Counted from the stretch's first letter, positions 51,434 through 60,500 are shown. The stretch: 64,000 nt of DNA from Geodermatophilus sp. DSM 45219 (GCF_900104025.1 NZ_FNIQ01000005.1:1-64000); one strand, 5' to 3'. Numbers and translations: made by a program. Notes: generated by a model from the letters alone, not told the origin.

Positions 51434-52279
51434 GTGAGACGCGCTCCGCTCCTCGCCCTGCTCGTGCTGCTCAGCGGCTGTGCCGGGGACGCCGGGGACG
51501 CCGCCACCCGGCCGGCCCCGGCCACGTTCGGGCCCGGCCCGCTGGTGCTGTCGGTGGAGCACGTCGGTGGCTTCACCACCCCGGAGGAGCTGGCCGCCCG
51601 GCTGCCGCTGGTCGCCGTCTTCGGCGACGGCCGGGTCGTCGCGCCCGGCGCCCAGATCGAGGTCTACCCGCCGCCGGCGCTGCCGGCCCTGCAGGTGTGG
51701 CAGCTCGACGCCGAGGGCGTCCAGACCGTCGTCGACCGGGCCGTGGCGGCCGGCGTGACCGCCACGGGTGACCTCGGCACGCCACCGGTCGCCGACGCCC
51801 CCGCGACCCGGTTCACCCTCGTCACCGACGAGGGGACGGCGGTGCGCGAGGTCGAGGCGCTGTTCGAGCTGCCCGGGGACAGCGGGGTCACCATGGAGCA
51901 GCAGGCGGCGCGCGGCGAGCTCATCGGGCTGCTCGACGTCCTCACCTCACCCGAGCCGCTGGGCGCGACCGGGCCGGAGCCGTACCAGGCCGACGCGGTG
52001 GCCGCCGTCGTCGCGCCGTGGACCGACCCCGGCGACCCGGCGCTGGCGCAGCCCGAGACCGCCTGGCCCGGGCCGGCGCTGCCCGGTGAGCCGCTGCCGG
52101 GCGGGGTGGGGCTGTCCTGCGTGGTCGCCCGCGGCGCCGAGGCCGCGTCCGTCCTCGAGGTGGCGGGAGGTGCGACCACCCTGACGCCGTGGGTGGCGCC
52201 CGACGGCACCCGGTGGTCGCTGCGGCTGCGCCCGCTGCTGCCGCACGAGACCGGCTGCGCGGACCTGTCCGGGGCGTAG
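51434..52279 (+). CDS. Hypothetical lipoprotein
   Basis: A 281-aa predicted lipoprotein: [19 protein letters not shown] with lipobox LLSGC (Cys about 16). The mature part begins [36 protein letters not shown], a pattern seen in uncharacterised actinobacterial lipoproteins, and contains two cysteines near the C-terminus that could pair. No catalytic residues recognised. It is next to nucS only by divergence. Its stop overlaps the first base of a palindromic element. Confidence 0.75.
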   Translation: MRRAPLLALLVLLSGCAGDAGDAATRPAPATFGPGPLVLSVEHVGGFTTPEELAARLPLVAVFGDGRVVAPGAQIEVYPPPALPALQVWQLDAEGVQTVVDRAVAAGVTATGDLGTPPVADAPATRFTLVTDEGTAVREVEALFELPGDSGVTMEQQAARGELIGLLDVLTSPEPLGATGPEPYQADAVAAVVAPWTDPGDPALAQPETAWPGPALPGEPLPGGVGLSCVVARGAEAASVLEVAGGATTLTPWVAPDGTRWSLRLRPLLPHETGCADLSGA

Positions 52280-52332
52280 GCCCCCTGCAGGGTCCCGCCG
52301 CGAGCCTGCGAGCGGTGGGGGGCAGGGGGTCC
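52279..52332. repeat. Palindromic element between convergent lipoprotein and symporter genes
   Basis: Arms GGCCCCCTGC (52279-52288) and GCAGGGGGTCC (52322-52332) with inner CCGCCGCGAGCCTGCGAGCGGTGGGG. It fills the 57-bp gap, starting in the lipoprotein TAG and ending by the symporter stop (52337), so it serves both genes as terminator. Confidence 0.85.
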
Positions 52333-52336
52333 TTCT

Positions 52337-53680
52337 TCAGGCGGTGGCGGGCCGCAGGTCGCCGTCCACTCCCCCGCGCTCGGCGACGGGCGCCAGCGGG
52401 CGGGCCGCCGAGGTCGAGCGGAACCGCTCCTCGTCGAGGATCCCCTCGCGCTTCGCGACGATCGTCGGCACCAGCGCCTGGCCCGCGACGTTCACCGCCG
52501 TCCGACCCATGTCGAGGATGGGGTCGATCGCCAGCAGCAGGCCGACGCCGGCCAGCGGCAGACCCAGGGTCGACAGGGTGAGGGTCAGCATGACGACCGC
52601 GCCGGTGACGCCGGCGGTGGCGGCCGAGCCGACCACGGAGACCAGCGCGATCAGCAGGTAGTCGGTCAGCGCGAGGTCGACGCCGAAGAACTGGGCCACG
52701 AAGATCGCGGCCAGCGCCGGGTAGATCGCGGCGCAGCCGTCCATCTTGGTCGTCGCGCCCAGCGGGACGGCGAACGAGGCGTAGGACCGGGGGACGCCGA
52801 GCTCCTGCTCGGTCACCCGCTCGGTCACCGGCAGGGTGCCGATCGACGAGCGGGACACGAAGGCCAGCTGGATGGCCGGCCAGGCGCCGGCGAACCAGCG
52901 CACCGGTGAGAGGCCGTGCAGCTTCAGCAGCACCGGGTAGACGCCGAACAGCACCAGCGCGAGACCCGCGTAGACCGCGGCGGCGAAGACGCCGAGCGAG
53001 CCGACGGACTCCCAGCCGTAGCTGGCCACCGCGTTGCCGATCAGGCCCACCGTGCCGATCGGGGCCAGCAGGATGACCCACCACAGCAGCTTCTGCACGA
53101 CCGCCAGCGCCGAGCGGGTCAGCGCCAGGAACGGCTCGGCCGGCTCGCCCACCTTGAGCGCGGCGACGCCGACCGCCACGGCCAGCACGATCAGCTGCAG
53201 CACGTTGAACGACAGGCCGCCGTCGGACGAGGTCTCGAGACCGAGGACGTTGGCCGGAACCAGGCCGGTGAGGAAGTCCCACCAGCCGCCGGTGGTCTCG
53301 GGCGCCTGCTGGGCGGCGGCGTCGACCGTGCTGTTGCGGCCAGGCTCGGTGAGCAGACCGAGGCCGATGCCGATCGAGACGGCGATCAGCGCGGTGATGC
53401 CGAACCACAGCAGGGTCTGCCCGGCCAGCCGGGCGGCGTTGGACACCTGCCGCAGGTTGGCGATGCTGACGATGACGGCGGTGACGACGAGCGGCGGCAC
53501 GAGGACCCGCAGCAGGGTCACGAAGGTGCTGCCGACGGTGTCGAGGGTGCTGGTCAACCAGTTCGGGGAACCGTCGCCGACGGGACCGAGGTCCCGGGCG
53601 ACGAGGCCGAGGGCGACCCCCAGCACGAGGGCGAGGAGGACCTGCGCCGCGAAGGGGACGCGGCGGAGACGAGCGAGCAC
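52337..53680 (-). CDS. Dicarboxylate/amino acid:cation symporter (DAACS)
   Basis: Imports C4-dicarboxylates or acidic amino acids with Na+ or H+ (GltP/DctA family). The 447-aa protein has eight main helices and the family motifs: Ser-rich hairpin loop SRSSIGTLP, GATTKMDGCA (a variant of GATINMDG) and DPILDMGRTAVNVAGQAL with the substrate-binding Asp, Arg and Asn. A C4-dicarboxylate importer would complement an EMC route that yields malate and succinate, but the substrate is not decided by sequence. GTG start at 53680. Confidence 0.9.
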   Translation of the reverse strand: MLARLRRVPFAAQVLLALVLGVALGLVARDLGPVGDGSPNWLTSTLDTVGSTFVTLLRVLVPPLVVTAVIVSIANLRQVSNAARLAGQTLLWFGITALIAVSIGIGLGLLTEPGRNSTVDAAAQQAPETTGGWWDFLTGLVPANVLGLETSSDGGLSFNVLQLIVLAVAVGVAALKVGEPAEPFLALTRSALAVVQKLLWWVILLAPIGTVGLIGNAVASYGWESVGSLGVFAAAVYAGLALVLFGVYPVLLKLHGLSPVRWFAGAWPAIQLAFVSRSSIGTLPVTERVTEQELGVPRSYASFAVPLGATTKMDGCAAIYPALAAIFVAQFFGVDLALTDYLLIALVSVVGSAATAGVTGAVVMLTLTLSTLGLPLAGVGLLLAIDPILDMGRTAVNVAGQALVPTIVAKREGILDEERFRSTSAARPLAPVAERGGVDGDLRPATA

Positions 53681-53873
53681 GAGGGTGCCTTCCGGGGACG
53701 GGCTGAGGAGGGGACGACGGAGCGCGGGCGCTCAGGAGTCGGCCGTCATCCGCCCGAAGTCGAGCGCCCGCCGCCGGGTCAGGTCCCACCTGTCACGCAC
53801 AGGGGGGTCAAGTCCGCCCCGGCACCGTCCCATCCCGCCTGTGGGCACTCTCACCTCGGTGACGCACGGGAAC

Positions 53874-54045
53874 GGCCGCCCTTCAGGGCCCCGCGCCGAA
53901 GCCCTGACGGCCCCCCCGCAGGGTCCCGCCGCGAGCCCTGACGGCCCCCTCGCAGGGGCCCGCCGTGAGCTTGCGAGCGGTGGGGGGCGAGGGGGTCCTT
54001 CGAGGCGGGGGGCGAGGGGGCCCTCCAAGTGGGGAAGGGTGGTCC
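53874..54045. repeat. Triple-nested palindromic elements
   Basis: Three arm pairs sit one inside the other: A GGCCGCCCTTC (53874-53884) / GAAGGGTGGTCC (54034-54045); B GGCCCCCCCGC (53909-53919) / GCGAGGGGGCCC (54012-54023); C GGCCCCCTCGC (53943-53953) / GCGAGGGGGTCC (53987-53998). A and B are interrupted in their central loops, each just before a GCCCTGACGG junction. Element A abuts the stop at 54050. The rest of the 369-bp gap (53681-53873) holds only the presumed symporter promoter; no ORF or clear operator was seen. Confidence 0.8.
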
Positions 54046-54049
54046 TTCG

Positions 54050-54823
54050 TCAGTCCGACCAGACCGGGCGCCGCTTCTCCAGGAACGCCGACATGCCCTC
54101 GACGGCGCCGGGCAGCTGGCTGGCGGCGGCCATGACCTCGACCGCGGTCGTGTAGGCGTCCCGCTCGGGCCGGCCCAGCTGGGAGTGCATCGTCTGCTTG
54201 CCCCAGGCCTTGCTGGCCCGGGAGCCGCGGGTGGCGCGGGCCATCAGGTCGGCGACGGCGTCGTCCAGCTCGGCGTCGGGCACCACCCGGTTGACCAGGC
54301 CCCAGTCCAGCGCGGTCGCGGCGTCGATGACGTCGCCGGTGAGCGCCAGCTCCATGGCCCGCTTGCGGCCGATGTCACGGGCGATGGCCACCATCGGCGT
54401 GTGGCAGAACCAGCCGCCCTTGCCGCCGGGGGCGGCGAAGCCGGCGGACTCCGCGGCCACCGCCAGGTCGCAGGAGGCCACCAGCTGGCAGCCGGCCGCG
54501 GTGGCCAGCGCGTGCACGCGGGCCAGCACCACCTGCGGGACGTCGTGCAGCGCCTGCATCAGCTCGGTGCACAGCTGCAGCAGGCTGCGCACCTCGGGGA
54601 CCGGCCGGCCGGCGACGTCGGCGAAGTCGTGGCCCGCGCTGAACACCGGTCCCTCCGCCGCGATGACCAGCCCGGCGGCGTCGCTCTCGCCCACCGTCGT
54701 CACCGCGGCCAGCAGCTGCTCCAGGTGCTCGCGGGACAGTGCGTTGCGCTTCGCGGGCCGGCACATCGTGAGGGTGACGACGTCACCGTCGCGCCGGACC
54801 CGGGGGGCACCGTCTGCAGTCAT
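54050..54823 (-). CDS. Enoyl-CoA hydratase-like protein (ECHDC3-type)
   Basis: A 257-aa crotonase-fold protein. The oxyanion-hole loop FSAGHDFADV is present, but both catalytic glutamates are missing: the usual GGGxEL is AAGCQLVASCDLAV and the usual QPEI region is AAPGGKGGWFCHTP. This matches the ECHDC3 branch, which is not a proven hydratase. It may be another acyl-CoA lyase/isomerase or a binding protein. ATG start at 54823. Monocistronic on the minus strand, divergent from the DUF2071 gene. Confidence 0.85.
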   Translation of the reverse strand: MTADGAPRVRRDGDVVTLTMCRPAKRNALSREHLEQLLAAVTTVGESDAAGLVIAAEGPVFSAGHDFADVAGRPVPEVRSLLQLCTELMQALHDVPQVVLARVHALATAAGCQLVASCDLAVAAESAGFAAPGGKGGWFCHTPMVAIARDIGRKRAMELALTGDVIDAATALDWGLVNRVVPDAELDDAVADLMARATRGSRASKAWGKQTMHSQLGRPERDAYTTAVEVMAAASQLPGAVEGMSAFLEKRRPVWSD

Positions 54824-54897
54824 GCGGGGACCACACCACGGCCGGGCGGGTGGGGGCAACGGGGGACGGCGGCCGGTGGCACCGGGCTGGGAGGCTC

Positions 54898-55632
54898 GTG
54901 GGCGTGCAGCCCGAGGACGTCACCGACACCGCGCCCCGCCCGGCCGGGCGCACGGTGTTCACGCAGGGCTGGCGGGACGTCGCCTTCCTGCACTGGGCGG
55001 TGGACCCGGAGCTGGTCGCCCCGCTCCTCCCGCCCGGCACCCGGCCCGACGTGCTCGGCGGTGCCACGTACGTCGGGCTGATCCCCTTCCGGATGCGCCG
55101 GATCGGCCTGCTGGGGGCGCCGGGCCTGCCGTGGGCCGGGTCCTTCGCCGAGACCAACGTCCGGCTGTACTCCGCCGACGACCGGGGACGGCGCGGGGTG
55201 GTGTTCCGGTCCCTGGACGCCGACCGGCTGCTGCCCGTGCTCACCGCCCGCTGGGTCGCCGGGCTGCCCTACTGCTGGGCGCGGATGCGGGTGCGCCGCG
55301 AGGGCGACCTGCTGACCTACACCTCGCGGCGGCGCTGGCCCGGCCCGCGTGGTGCGGGCGGCCGGGTCGCCGTCCGGGTGGGCGCGCGGCTGGCCGACCC
55401 CGGGCCGCTGGCCGGGTTCCTCACCGGCCGGTGGGGGCTGCACCAGACGGCGTCCGGGCGCCTGGCGTACTGGCCGAACGAGCACCCGGCGTGGCCGCTG
55501 CACTCCGCCGAGCTGGTGGCGTGCGACGAGGACCTGCTGGCCCCGGCCGGGCTGCCCACGGTGGGCGGCGCCCCGGACAGCGTGCTGTTCTCCCCCGGCG
55601 TCGACGTCCGCTTCGGCCCGCGCCTGCGCTGA
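54898..55632 (+). CDS. DUF2071 (YqjF-like) protein
   Basis: A 244-aa protein with the full DUF2071 pattern: FLHWAVDPELVAPLLPPGTRPDVLGGATYVGLIPFRMR, FAETNVRLYSADDRGRRGVVFRSLDADRL and a C-terminal HSAELVACDEDLLAPAGLP. The family fold is predicted to be acetoacetate-decarboxylase-like, but no reaction is established. GTG at 54898 follows GGGAGG. Followed 23 bp later by a Gfo/Idh oxidoreductase on the same strand, probably one transcript. Confidence 0.85.
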   Translation: MGVQPEDVTDTAPRPAGRTVFTQGWRDVAFLHWAVDPELVAPLLPPGTRPDVLGGATYVGLIPFRMRRIGLLGAPGLPWAGSFAETNVRLYSADDRGRRGVVFRSLDADRLLPVLTARWVAGLPYCWARMRVRREGDLLTYTSRRRWPGPRGAGGRVAVRVGARLADPGPLAGFLTGRWGLHQTASGRLAYWPNEHPAWPLHSAELVACDEDLLAPAGLPTVGGAPDSVLFSPGVDVRFGPRLR

Positions 55633-55655
55633 CCCGGGCACGGCATGATCGCGGC

Positions 55656-56681
55656 ATGGACCCCGTGCGCTTCGGACTGGTCGGCTACGGCTTCGGCGGC
55701 CGGTGGTTCCACGCCCCTCTGCTGGCCGCCGCACCGGAGGTCGACCTCCTCGGCGTGGTGACGACGTCGGCCGAGCGGCGGGCGCAGGTCGCCGCCGAGC
55801 ACCCCGGCCTGCGCACGTTCGGCTCGCTCGAGGAGCTGGCCGACGCCGGCGCCGAGGCGGTGGCGATCTCCACGCCCGCGGACACCCACACCCCGCTGAC
55901 CGAGCAGGCGCTGTCCCTGGACCTCGCCGTCGTCTGCGACAAGCCCTTCGCGCTGGACGCCCCGGCCGCGCAGGAGACGGTGCAGCTGGCCGCGGCGCGG
56001 CGGCTGCCGCTCGCGCCGTACCAGAACCGCCGGTGGGACTCCGACTTCCGCACCGTCCGGGCGCTGGTCGACGAGGGCCGGCTGGGCACGGTGACCCGCT
56101 TCGAGTCGCGGTTCGAGCGCTTCGAGCCCGAGCCCGGCCCGCCGGCCGCGGGCGGCGGCACGCTGCTGGACTTCGGCAGCCACCTGGTCGACCAGGCGCT
56201 GGTGCTGCTCGGCCCGGTGACCAGCGTCTACGCGGAGTGGCGACCGACCGACAGCGGACGGGACGACGACGTGTTCGTCGCGCTCACCCACGCCGAGGGC
56301 GCCCACTCGCACCTCTGGGGCAGCTGGAGCCAGGGGGCGCCCGGCGACCGTTTCCGGGTCAGCGGCACCGACGGGGCCTACGTCGTCGGCGGGCCGATGG
56401 ACGGGCAGGAGGCCGCGCTGCTGGCCGGGCAGACGCCGGCCACGCTGGGCGAGCGCTGGGGCGCCGAGCCGGAGGAGCGCTGGGGCCAGTTGCGGCGCGG
56501 GGACGAGGGCGTCGTGGTGCCGACCGAGCGGGGCCGCTGGGACACCTTCTACCCGGCGTTCGCCGCCGCCGTCCGCGGGGAGGGCCCGGTCCCGGTGGAC
56601 CCGCGGGACGCCGTGGCGACCGCCGGGGTGCTCGACGCCGCCCGCCGCAGCGCCACGGAGGGCGTCGTCGTCCGGCTGTAG
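55656..56681 (+). CDS. Gfo/Idh/MocA-family oxidoreductase
   Basis: A 341-aa NAD(P)-dependent dehydrogenase, likely acting on a sugar or cyclitol. It has the N-terminal Rossmann motif LVGYGFGGRWFHAPLL, VAISTPADTHTPLTEQAL, and CDKPFAL carrying the EKP-type catalytic lysine; the C-terminal domain contains GGGTLLDFGSHLVDQ with the family histidine. Substrate not determined. It ends in a perfect 16-bp hairpin shared with the convergent mutase gene. Confidence 0.9.
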   Translation: MDPVRFGLVGYGFGGRWFHAPLLAAAPEVDLLGVVTTSAERRAQVAAEHPGLRTFGSLEELADAGAEAVAISTPADTHTPLTEQALSLDLAVVCDKPFALDAPAAQETVQLAAARRLPLAPYQNRRWDSDFRTVRALVDEGRLGTVTRFESRFERFEPEPGPPAAGGGTLLDFGSHLVDQALVLLGPVTSVYAEWRPTDSGRDDDVFVALTHAEGAHSHLWGSWSQGAPGDRFRVSGTDGAYVVGGPMDGQEAALLAGQTPATLGERWGAEPEERWGQLRRGDEGVVVPTERGRWDTFYPAFAAAVRGEGPVPVDPRDAVATAGVLDAARRSATEGVVVRL

Positions 56682-56683
56682 CG

Positions 56684-56719
56684 GAGTGGACCCGTGCGGG
56701 CGTCCGCACGGGTCCACTC
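56684..56719. terminator. Bidirectional terminator between Gfo/Idh and mutase genes
   Basis: Sixteen-bp perfect arms GAGTGGACCCGTGCGG (56684-56699) and CCGCACGGGTCCACTC (56704-56719), loop GCGT, exactly between two convergent stops (56681 and 56722). Not a member of the palindrome family. Confidence 0.85.
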
Positions 56720-56721
56720 CC

Positions 56722-58740
56722 TCACGCGGGGTCGGGGACGCGTTCGTCGAGACGGTGGGCCTCGCGGACCACGTCGACGATCTTCCCCATGATGTCGGTC
56801 AGCCCGAAGTCCTTGGGCGTGAAGACCCGGGCCACGCCCAGCTCGCGCAGCCGGCGGGCGTCGCTGTCGGGCACGATCCCGCCGACGACCACCGGGACGT
56901 CGTCCAGACCGGCCTCGCGCAGCCCGCGCAGCACCGCCGGCACCACCTGCAGGTGCGAGCCGGAGAGCACCGACAGGCCGACGACGTGCACGTCCTCCTC
57001 GACCGCGGCGGAGACGATCTGCGCCGGGGTCAGCCGGATGCCCTGGTAGACGACCTCGAAGCCGGCGTCCCGCGCGCGGACGGCGATCTGCTCTGCGCCG
57101 TTGGAGTGACCGTCCAGGCCGGGCTTGCCGACCAGCAGGCGCAGCCGCCCGCCGAGCTCCTCGCCCGTGGCCCGGACCCGCTCGCGGACCTCGACCAGCG
57201 TCCGGTCGGCCTCGCCGCCACCGGTGGCCGTCGCGACGCCGGTGGGCGCCCGGTACTCGCCGAACACCCCGCGGAGCACCCCGGCCCACTCCCCCGTCGT
57301 CACACCTGCGCGGGCGCACTCGAGGGTGGCCTCCATCAGGTTCTCGTCGGTGCCGGCGACCTCGCGCAGCCGGGCGAGCGCCCGCCGGACGGGCTCCGGG
57401 TCCCGCTCGGCGCGCCACTGCTGCACCGACCGGCAGGCCGCCGCCTCCACGGCCGGGTCGACGACCTGGATCGCGGCGTCGAGGTCGGCCAGCAGCGGGT
57501 TGGGCTCGGTGGCCTCGAACCGGTTGACGCCGACGACGACGTCCTCCCCGCTCTCGATCCGCCGCCGCCGCTCGGCCAGGGAACCGACCATCGCGCTCTT
57601 CATGTAGCCGGACTCGACGGCCGCGACGGCGCCGCCCATCCCTGCGACGCGCGCCATCTCGGCCCTCGCGCCGTCCACCAGCTCGGCGACCTTCCGCTCG
57701 ACGACGACCGAGCCGGTGAACAGGTCGTCGTACTCCAGCAGGTCGGTCTCGTAGGCCAGCACCTGCTGCAGCCGCAGCGACCACTGCTGGTCCCACGGCC
57801 GGGGCAGGCCCAGCGCCTCGTTCCAGGCGGGCAGCTGCACGGCGCGGGCGCGGGCGTCCTTGGACAGGGTGACCCCGAGCATCTCCAGCACGATGCGCTG
57901 GACGTTGTTCTCCGGCTGCGCCTCGGTCAGGCCCAGCGAGTTGACCTGCACGCCGTAGCGGAACCGCCGGTGCCTGGGGTCCTGGACGCCGTAGCGCTCC
58001 TGCGTCAGCTCGTCCCAGAGCCGGGTGAAGGCCCGCATCTTGCACATCTCCTCGACGAAGCGGACCCCCGCGTTGACGAAGAAGGAGACGCGCGCGACCA
58101 CCTCGCCGAACCGCTCCTGCGGCACCTGGCCGGAGTCGCGCACCGAGTCCAGGACGGCGATGGCGGTGCTCATCGCGTAGGCGATCTCCTGCACCGGCGT
58201 CGCCCCGGCCTCCTGCAGGTGGTAGCTGCAGATGTTGATGGGGTTCCACTTCGGCATCGCCGTCACCGTGTAGGCGACCATGTCGGTGATCAGCCGCATG
58301 GAGGGCCCGGGCGGGAACACGTGCGTGCCCCGCGACAGGTACTCCTTGATGATGTCGTTCTGCGTGGTCCCGGCCAGCGCCGCGACGTCGTGCCCCTGCT
58401 CCTCCGCGACCGCCTGGTAGAGCGCCAGCAGCCACATCGCGGTGGCGTTGATCGTCATCGACGTGTTCATCTCGTCGAGCGGGATGCCGTCGAACAGCGC
58501 CCGCATGTCGCCGATGTGGGTCACCGGGACGCCGACCTTGCCGACCTCACCGACCGCGAGCTCGTCGTCGGGGTCGTACCCGGTCTGCGTGGGCAGGTCG
58601 AAGGCGACCGACAGGCCGGTCTGCCCCTTGGCGAGGTTGCGCCGGTACAGCGCGTTGGACTCGGCCGGCGACGAGTGCCCTGCATAGGTGCGCATCACCC
58701 AGGGGCGGTCGCGCTCCTTCGACGGTGGAGGGAACGGCAT
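56722..58740 (-). CDS. ecm: Ethylmalonyl-CoA mutase (MeaA-type, B12-dependent)
   Basis: Rearranges ethylmalonyl-CoA to methylsuccinyl-CoA using adenosylcobalamin. The 672-aa protein has the catalytic barrel (MRTYAGHSSPAESNALYRRN ... GLSVAFDLPTQTGYDPD ... NTSMTINATAMWLLALY) and a C-terminal B12 domain with the DxHxxG motif in GKPGLDGHSNGAEQ. It closely follows the Streptomyces MeaA sequence as I recall it rather than the small/large methylmalonyl-CoA mutase pair; substrate assignment also rests on ccr, mce, meaB and the adenosyltransferase nearby. ATG 58740 (MPFPPPSKERDRPWVMRTYAG) chosen; an operator-like site sits 20 bp upstream. Confidence 0.92.
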   Translation of the reverse strand: MPFPPPSKERDRPWVMRTYAGHSSPAESNALYRRNLAKGQTGLSVAFDLPTQTGYDPDDELAVGEVGKVGVPVTHIGDMRALFDGIPLDEMNTSMTINATAMWLLALYQAVAEEQGHDVAALAGTTQNDIIKEYLSRGTHVFPPGPSMRLITDMVAYTVTAMPKWNPINICSYHLQEAGATPVQEIAYAMSTAIAVLDSVRDSGQVPQERFGEVVARVSFFVNAGVRFVEEMCKMRAFTRLWDELTQERYGVQDPRHRRFRYGVQVNSLGLTEAQPENNVQRIVLEMLGVTLSKDARARAVQLPAWNEALGLPRPWDQQWSLRLQQVLAYETDLLEYDDLFTGSVVVERKVAELVDGARAEMARVAGMGGAVAAVESGYMKSAMVGSLAERRRRIESGEDVVVGVNRFEATEPNPLLADLDAAIQVVDPAVEAAACRSVQQWRAERDPEPVRRALARLREVAGTDENLMEATLECARAGVTTGEWAGVLRGVFGEYRAPTGVATATGGGEADRTLVEVRERVRATGEELGGRLRLLVGKPGLDGHSNGAEQIAVRARDAGFEVVYQGIRLTPAQIVSAAVEEDVHVVGLSVLSGSHLQVVPAVLRGLREAGLDDVPVVVGGIVPDSDARRLRELGVARVFTPKDFGLTDIMGKIVDVVREAHRLDERVPDPA

Positions 58741-58760
58741 GACCGCGGAGTGTAGGGCTG

Positions 58761-58774
58761 TTACCGGCCAGTAG
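58761..58774. promoter_or_regulatory. Putative operator TTACCGGCCAGTAG upstream of the mutase gene
   Basis: 14-bp site of the YTACYSGCCRGTAR set, 20 bp before the mutase ATG in the 95-bp divergent gap. A site this close to the start would overlap the promoter or 5' leader, as for a repressor. Confidence 0.65.
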
Positions 58775-58835
58775 CGAGACCGCCTCCGGGTGTCCTCCCG
58801 GTGGCACACTCGCCGGTGGGGAGAGGAGGACCGGG

Positions 58836-59150
58836 ATGGCACCGGTGGCCGGGATGCACTACCTGACCGCCCCGGTGATCGCGTTCACCGTGATCGCCGG
58901 GCTCGCGCTGTTCCTGCGGTGGGCCTTCCGCAGCGAGCCTCGCCGTCGTCCCCCGTCGGACGACGGGCTGCTGACCCGCGTCGCCACGCTGTCCCGGCAG
59001 GAGTCGGCGCTGGCGCTGCGCGCGGTCCTCTCCGATGCGGGCATCCGCTCCACGGTGCGCACGTCGGGCCCGCACCGCACCGAGGTGCTGGTCTTCCCCG
59101 AGGACGCCGCGCGCGCCCGGGCGCTGGCCGCGTCGTTCCCCGCCGCTTGA
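58836..59150 (+). CDS. Small membrane protein with DUF2007-like domain
   Basis: A 104-aa protein: one N-terminal transmembrane helix (APVIAFTVIAGLALFLRWAF), a basic stretch, then a soluble domain LTRVATLSRQESALALRAVLSDAGIRSTVRT ... EVLVFPEDAARARAL that resembles DUF2007 'putative signal transducing' proteins with their IRxxLxxAGI pattern. GAGAGGAGGACCGGG precedes the ATG. It diverges from the mutase gene and converges on murA. Function unknown. Confidence 0.75.
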   Translation: MAPVAGMHYLTAPVIAFTVIAGLALFLRWAFRSEPRRRPPSDDGLLTRVATLSRQESALALRAVLSDAGIRSTVRTSGPHRTEVLVFPEDAARARALAASFPAA

Positions 59151-59155
59151 CGCAG

Positions 59156-59207
59156 GGCACCGCTGCCCCTACCCCGGCCCGCTCGCGGCGGGGTCCTGCA
59201 GCGGACC
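59156..59207. repeat. Palindromic element between convergent DUF2007-like and murA genes
   Basis: Arms GGCACCGCTGC (59156-59166) and GCAGCGGACC (59198-59207) with inner CCCGCTCGCGGCGGGG. It fills the 58-bp gap between two convergent stops. Confidence 0.75.
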
Positions 59208-59208
59208 G

Positions 59209-60486
59209 CTAGCCGGGTCGCTCGACCCGCTCGATCTGGGCGCCGAGCCCGCGCAGCTGCTCGACGAAGTCGGGGTAGCCGCGGTCGACGTGGTGCACCT
59301 CCTGCACCTCGGTGACGCCGTCGGACACCAGCCCGGCCAGCACCAGCCCGGCGCCGGCACGGATGTCGGTGGCCACCACCGGCGCGCTGGAGAGCCGCTC
59401 CCTGCCCCGGACGACGGCGTGGTGGCCGTCGATCCGCACGGAGGCGCCGAGCCGGACCAGCTCGTTGGCGAACATGAACCGGCCCTCGAACACGTTCTCG
59501 GTGATCAGCGCGGTCCCGGTGGAGACCGCCGCCAGCGCGACGGCCATCGGCTGCAGGTCGGTGGGGAACCCCGGGTAGGGCAGCGTGACGACGTCCACGC
59601 AGCGCGGGCGGCCGTCCATCGCGACCCGCAGGCCGTCGGGCAGCGGCTCGACGTGCGCGCCCGCGTCGCTGAGCTTGGCCAGTGCGACGGTGAGGTGGTC
59701 GGCCACGGCCCGCTCGATGACGACGTCCCCACGGGTCATGACCGCGCCGATGGCCCAGGTGCCGGCGACGATCCGGTCGGGGACGGTCGTGTAGGTGACC
59801 GGCTTCAGCTCCTCGACGCCCTCGACGATGATCGTCGAGGAGCCGGCGCCCTCGATGCGCGCGCCCATCGCGGTGAGCATCGAGCAGATGTCGACGATCT
59901 CCGGCTCGCGGGCGGCGTTGTCGATGACGGTCGTGCCGTCGGCCAGGACGGCGGCCATGAGCAGGTTCTCCGTGGCGCCCACCGAGGGGAAGTCCAGCCA
60001 GATGCTCGTGCCCTCGAGCCGCGGGGCCGTGGCGACCAGGAAGCCGTGCTCGCTCTCGATGGTGGCGCCCAGCCGTTCCAGGCCGGAGATGTGCATGTCC
60101 AGCCCGCGGGAGCCGATCGCGTCGCCACCGGGCAGCGCCACCCTCGCCGAGCCGCACCGGGCGACCAGCGGGCCGAGCACGCTGATGGAGGCGCGCATCC
60201 TGCGCACCAGGTCGTAGTCGGTCTCGGTGGAGGGCTGCTCGGGGACGTCGACGACCAGCCGGCCGCCCCCGCCGTGCTCGTGCCGCTCGTAGGTGACGTC
60301 GCAGCCGAGCCGGCGGAGCACTTCGCTCATGATCGCCACGTCGAGGATGTCGGGGACCTCGTCGATCGTGGTGCGCCCCGCCGCCAGCAGCGCCGCCGCC
60401 ATGAGCTTCAGCGCGCTGTTCTTGGCGCCGGTGACCCGCACCCGCCCGGTCAGGGCCGTTCCGCCGGCGACCTCGAAGCACTCCAC
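59209..60486 (-). CDS. murA: UDP-N-acetylglucosamine 1-carboxyvinyltransferase MurA (Asp variant)
   Basis: First committed step of peptidoglycan synthesis: transfers enolpyruvate from PEP to UDP-GlcNAc. The 425-aa protein has [16 protein letters not shown] (Lys 22), [22 protein letters not shown] and the active-site loop [13 protein letters not shown]. The loop residue equivalent to Escherichia coli Cys115 is Asp (D122), the replacement known from mycobacteria and Chlamydia that prevents alkylation by fosfomycin. Divergent from the cobalamin adenosyltransferase gene across 86 bp. Confidence 0.96.
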   Translation of the reverse strand: MECFEVAGGTALTGRVRVTGAKNSALKLMAAALLAAGRTTIDEVPDILDVAIMSEVLRRLGCDVTYERHEHGGGGRLVVDVPEQPSTETDYDLVRRMRASISVLGPLVARCGSARVALPGGDAIGSRGLDMHISGLERLGATIESEHGFLVATAPRLEGTSIWLDFPSVGATENLLMAAVLADGTTVIDNAAREPEIVDICSMLTAMGARIEGAGSSTIIVEGVEELKPVTYTTVPDRIVAGTWAIGAVMTRGDVVIERAVADHLTVALAKLSDAGAHVEPLPDGLRVAMDGRPRCVDVVTLPYPGFPTDLQPMAVALAAVSTGTALITENVFEGRFMFANELVRLGASVRIDGHHAVVRGRERLSSAPVVATDIRAGAGLVLAGLVSDGVTEVQEVHHVDRGYPDFVEQLRGLGAQIERVERPG

Positions 60487-60500
60487 CGGACCACCCTATG

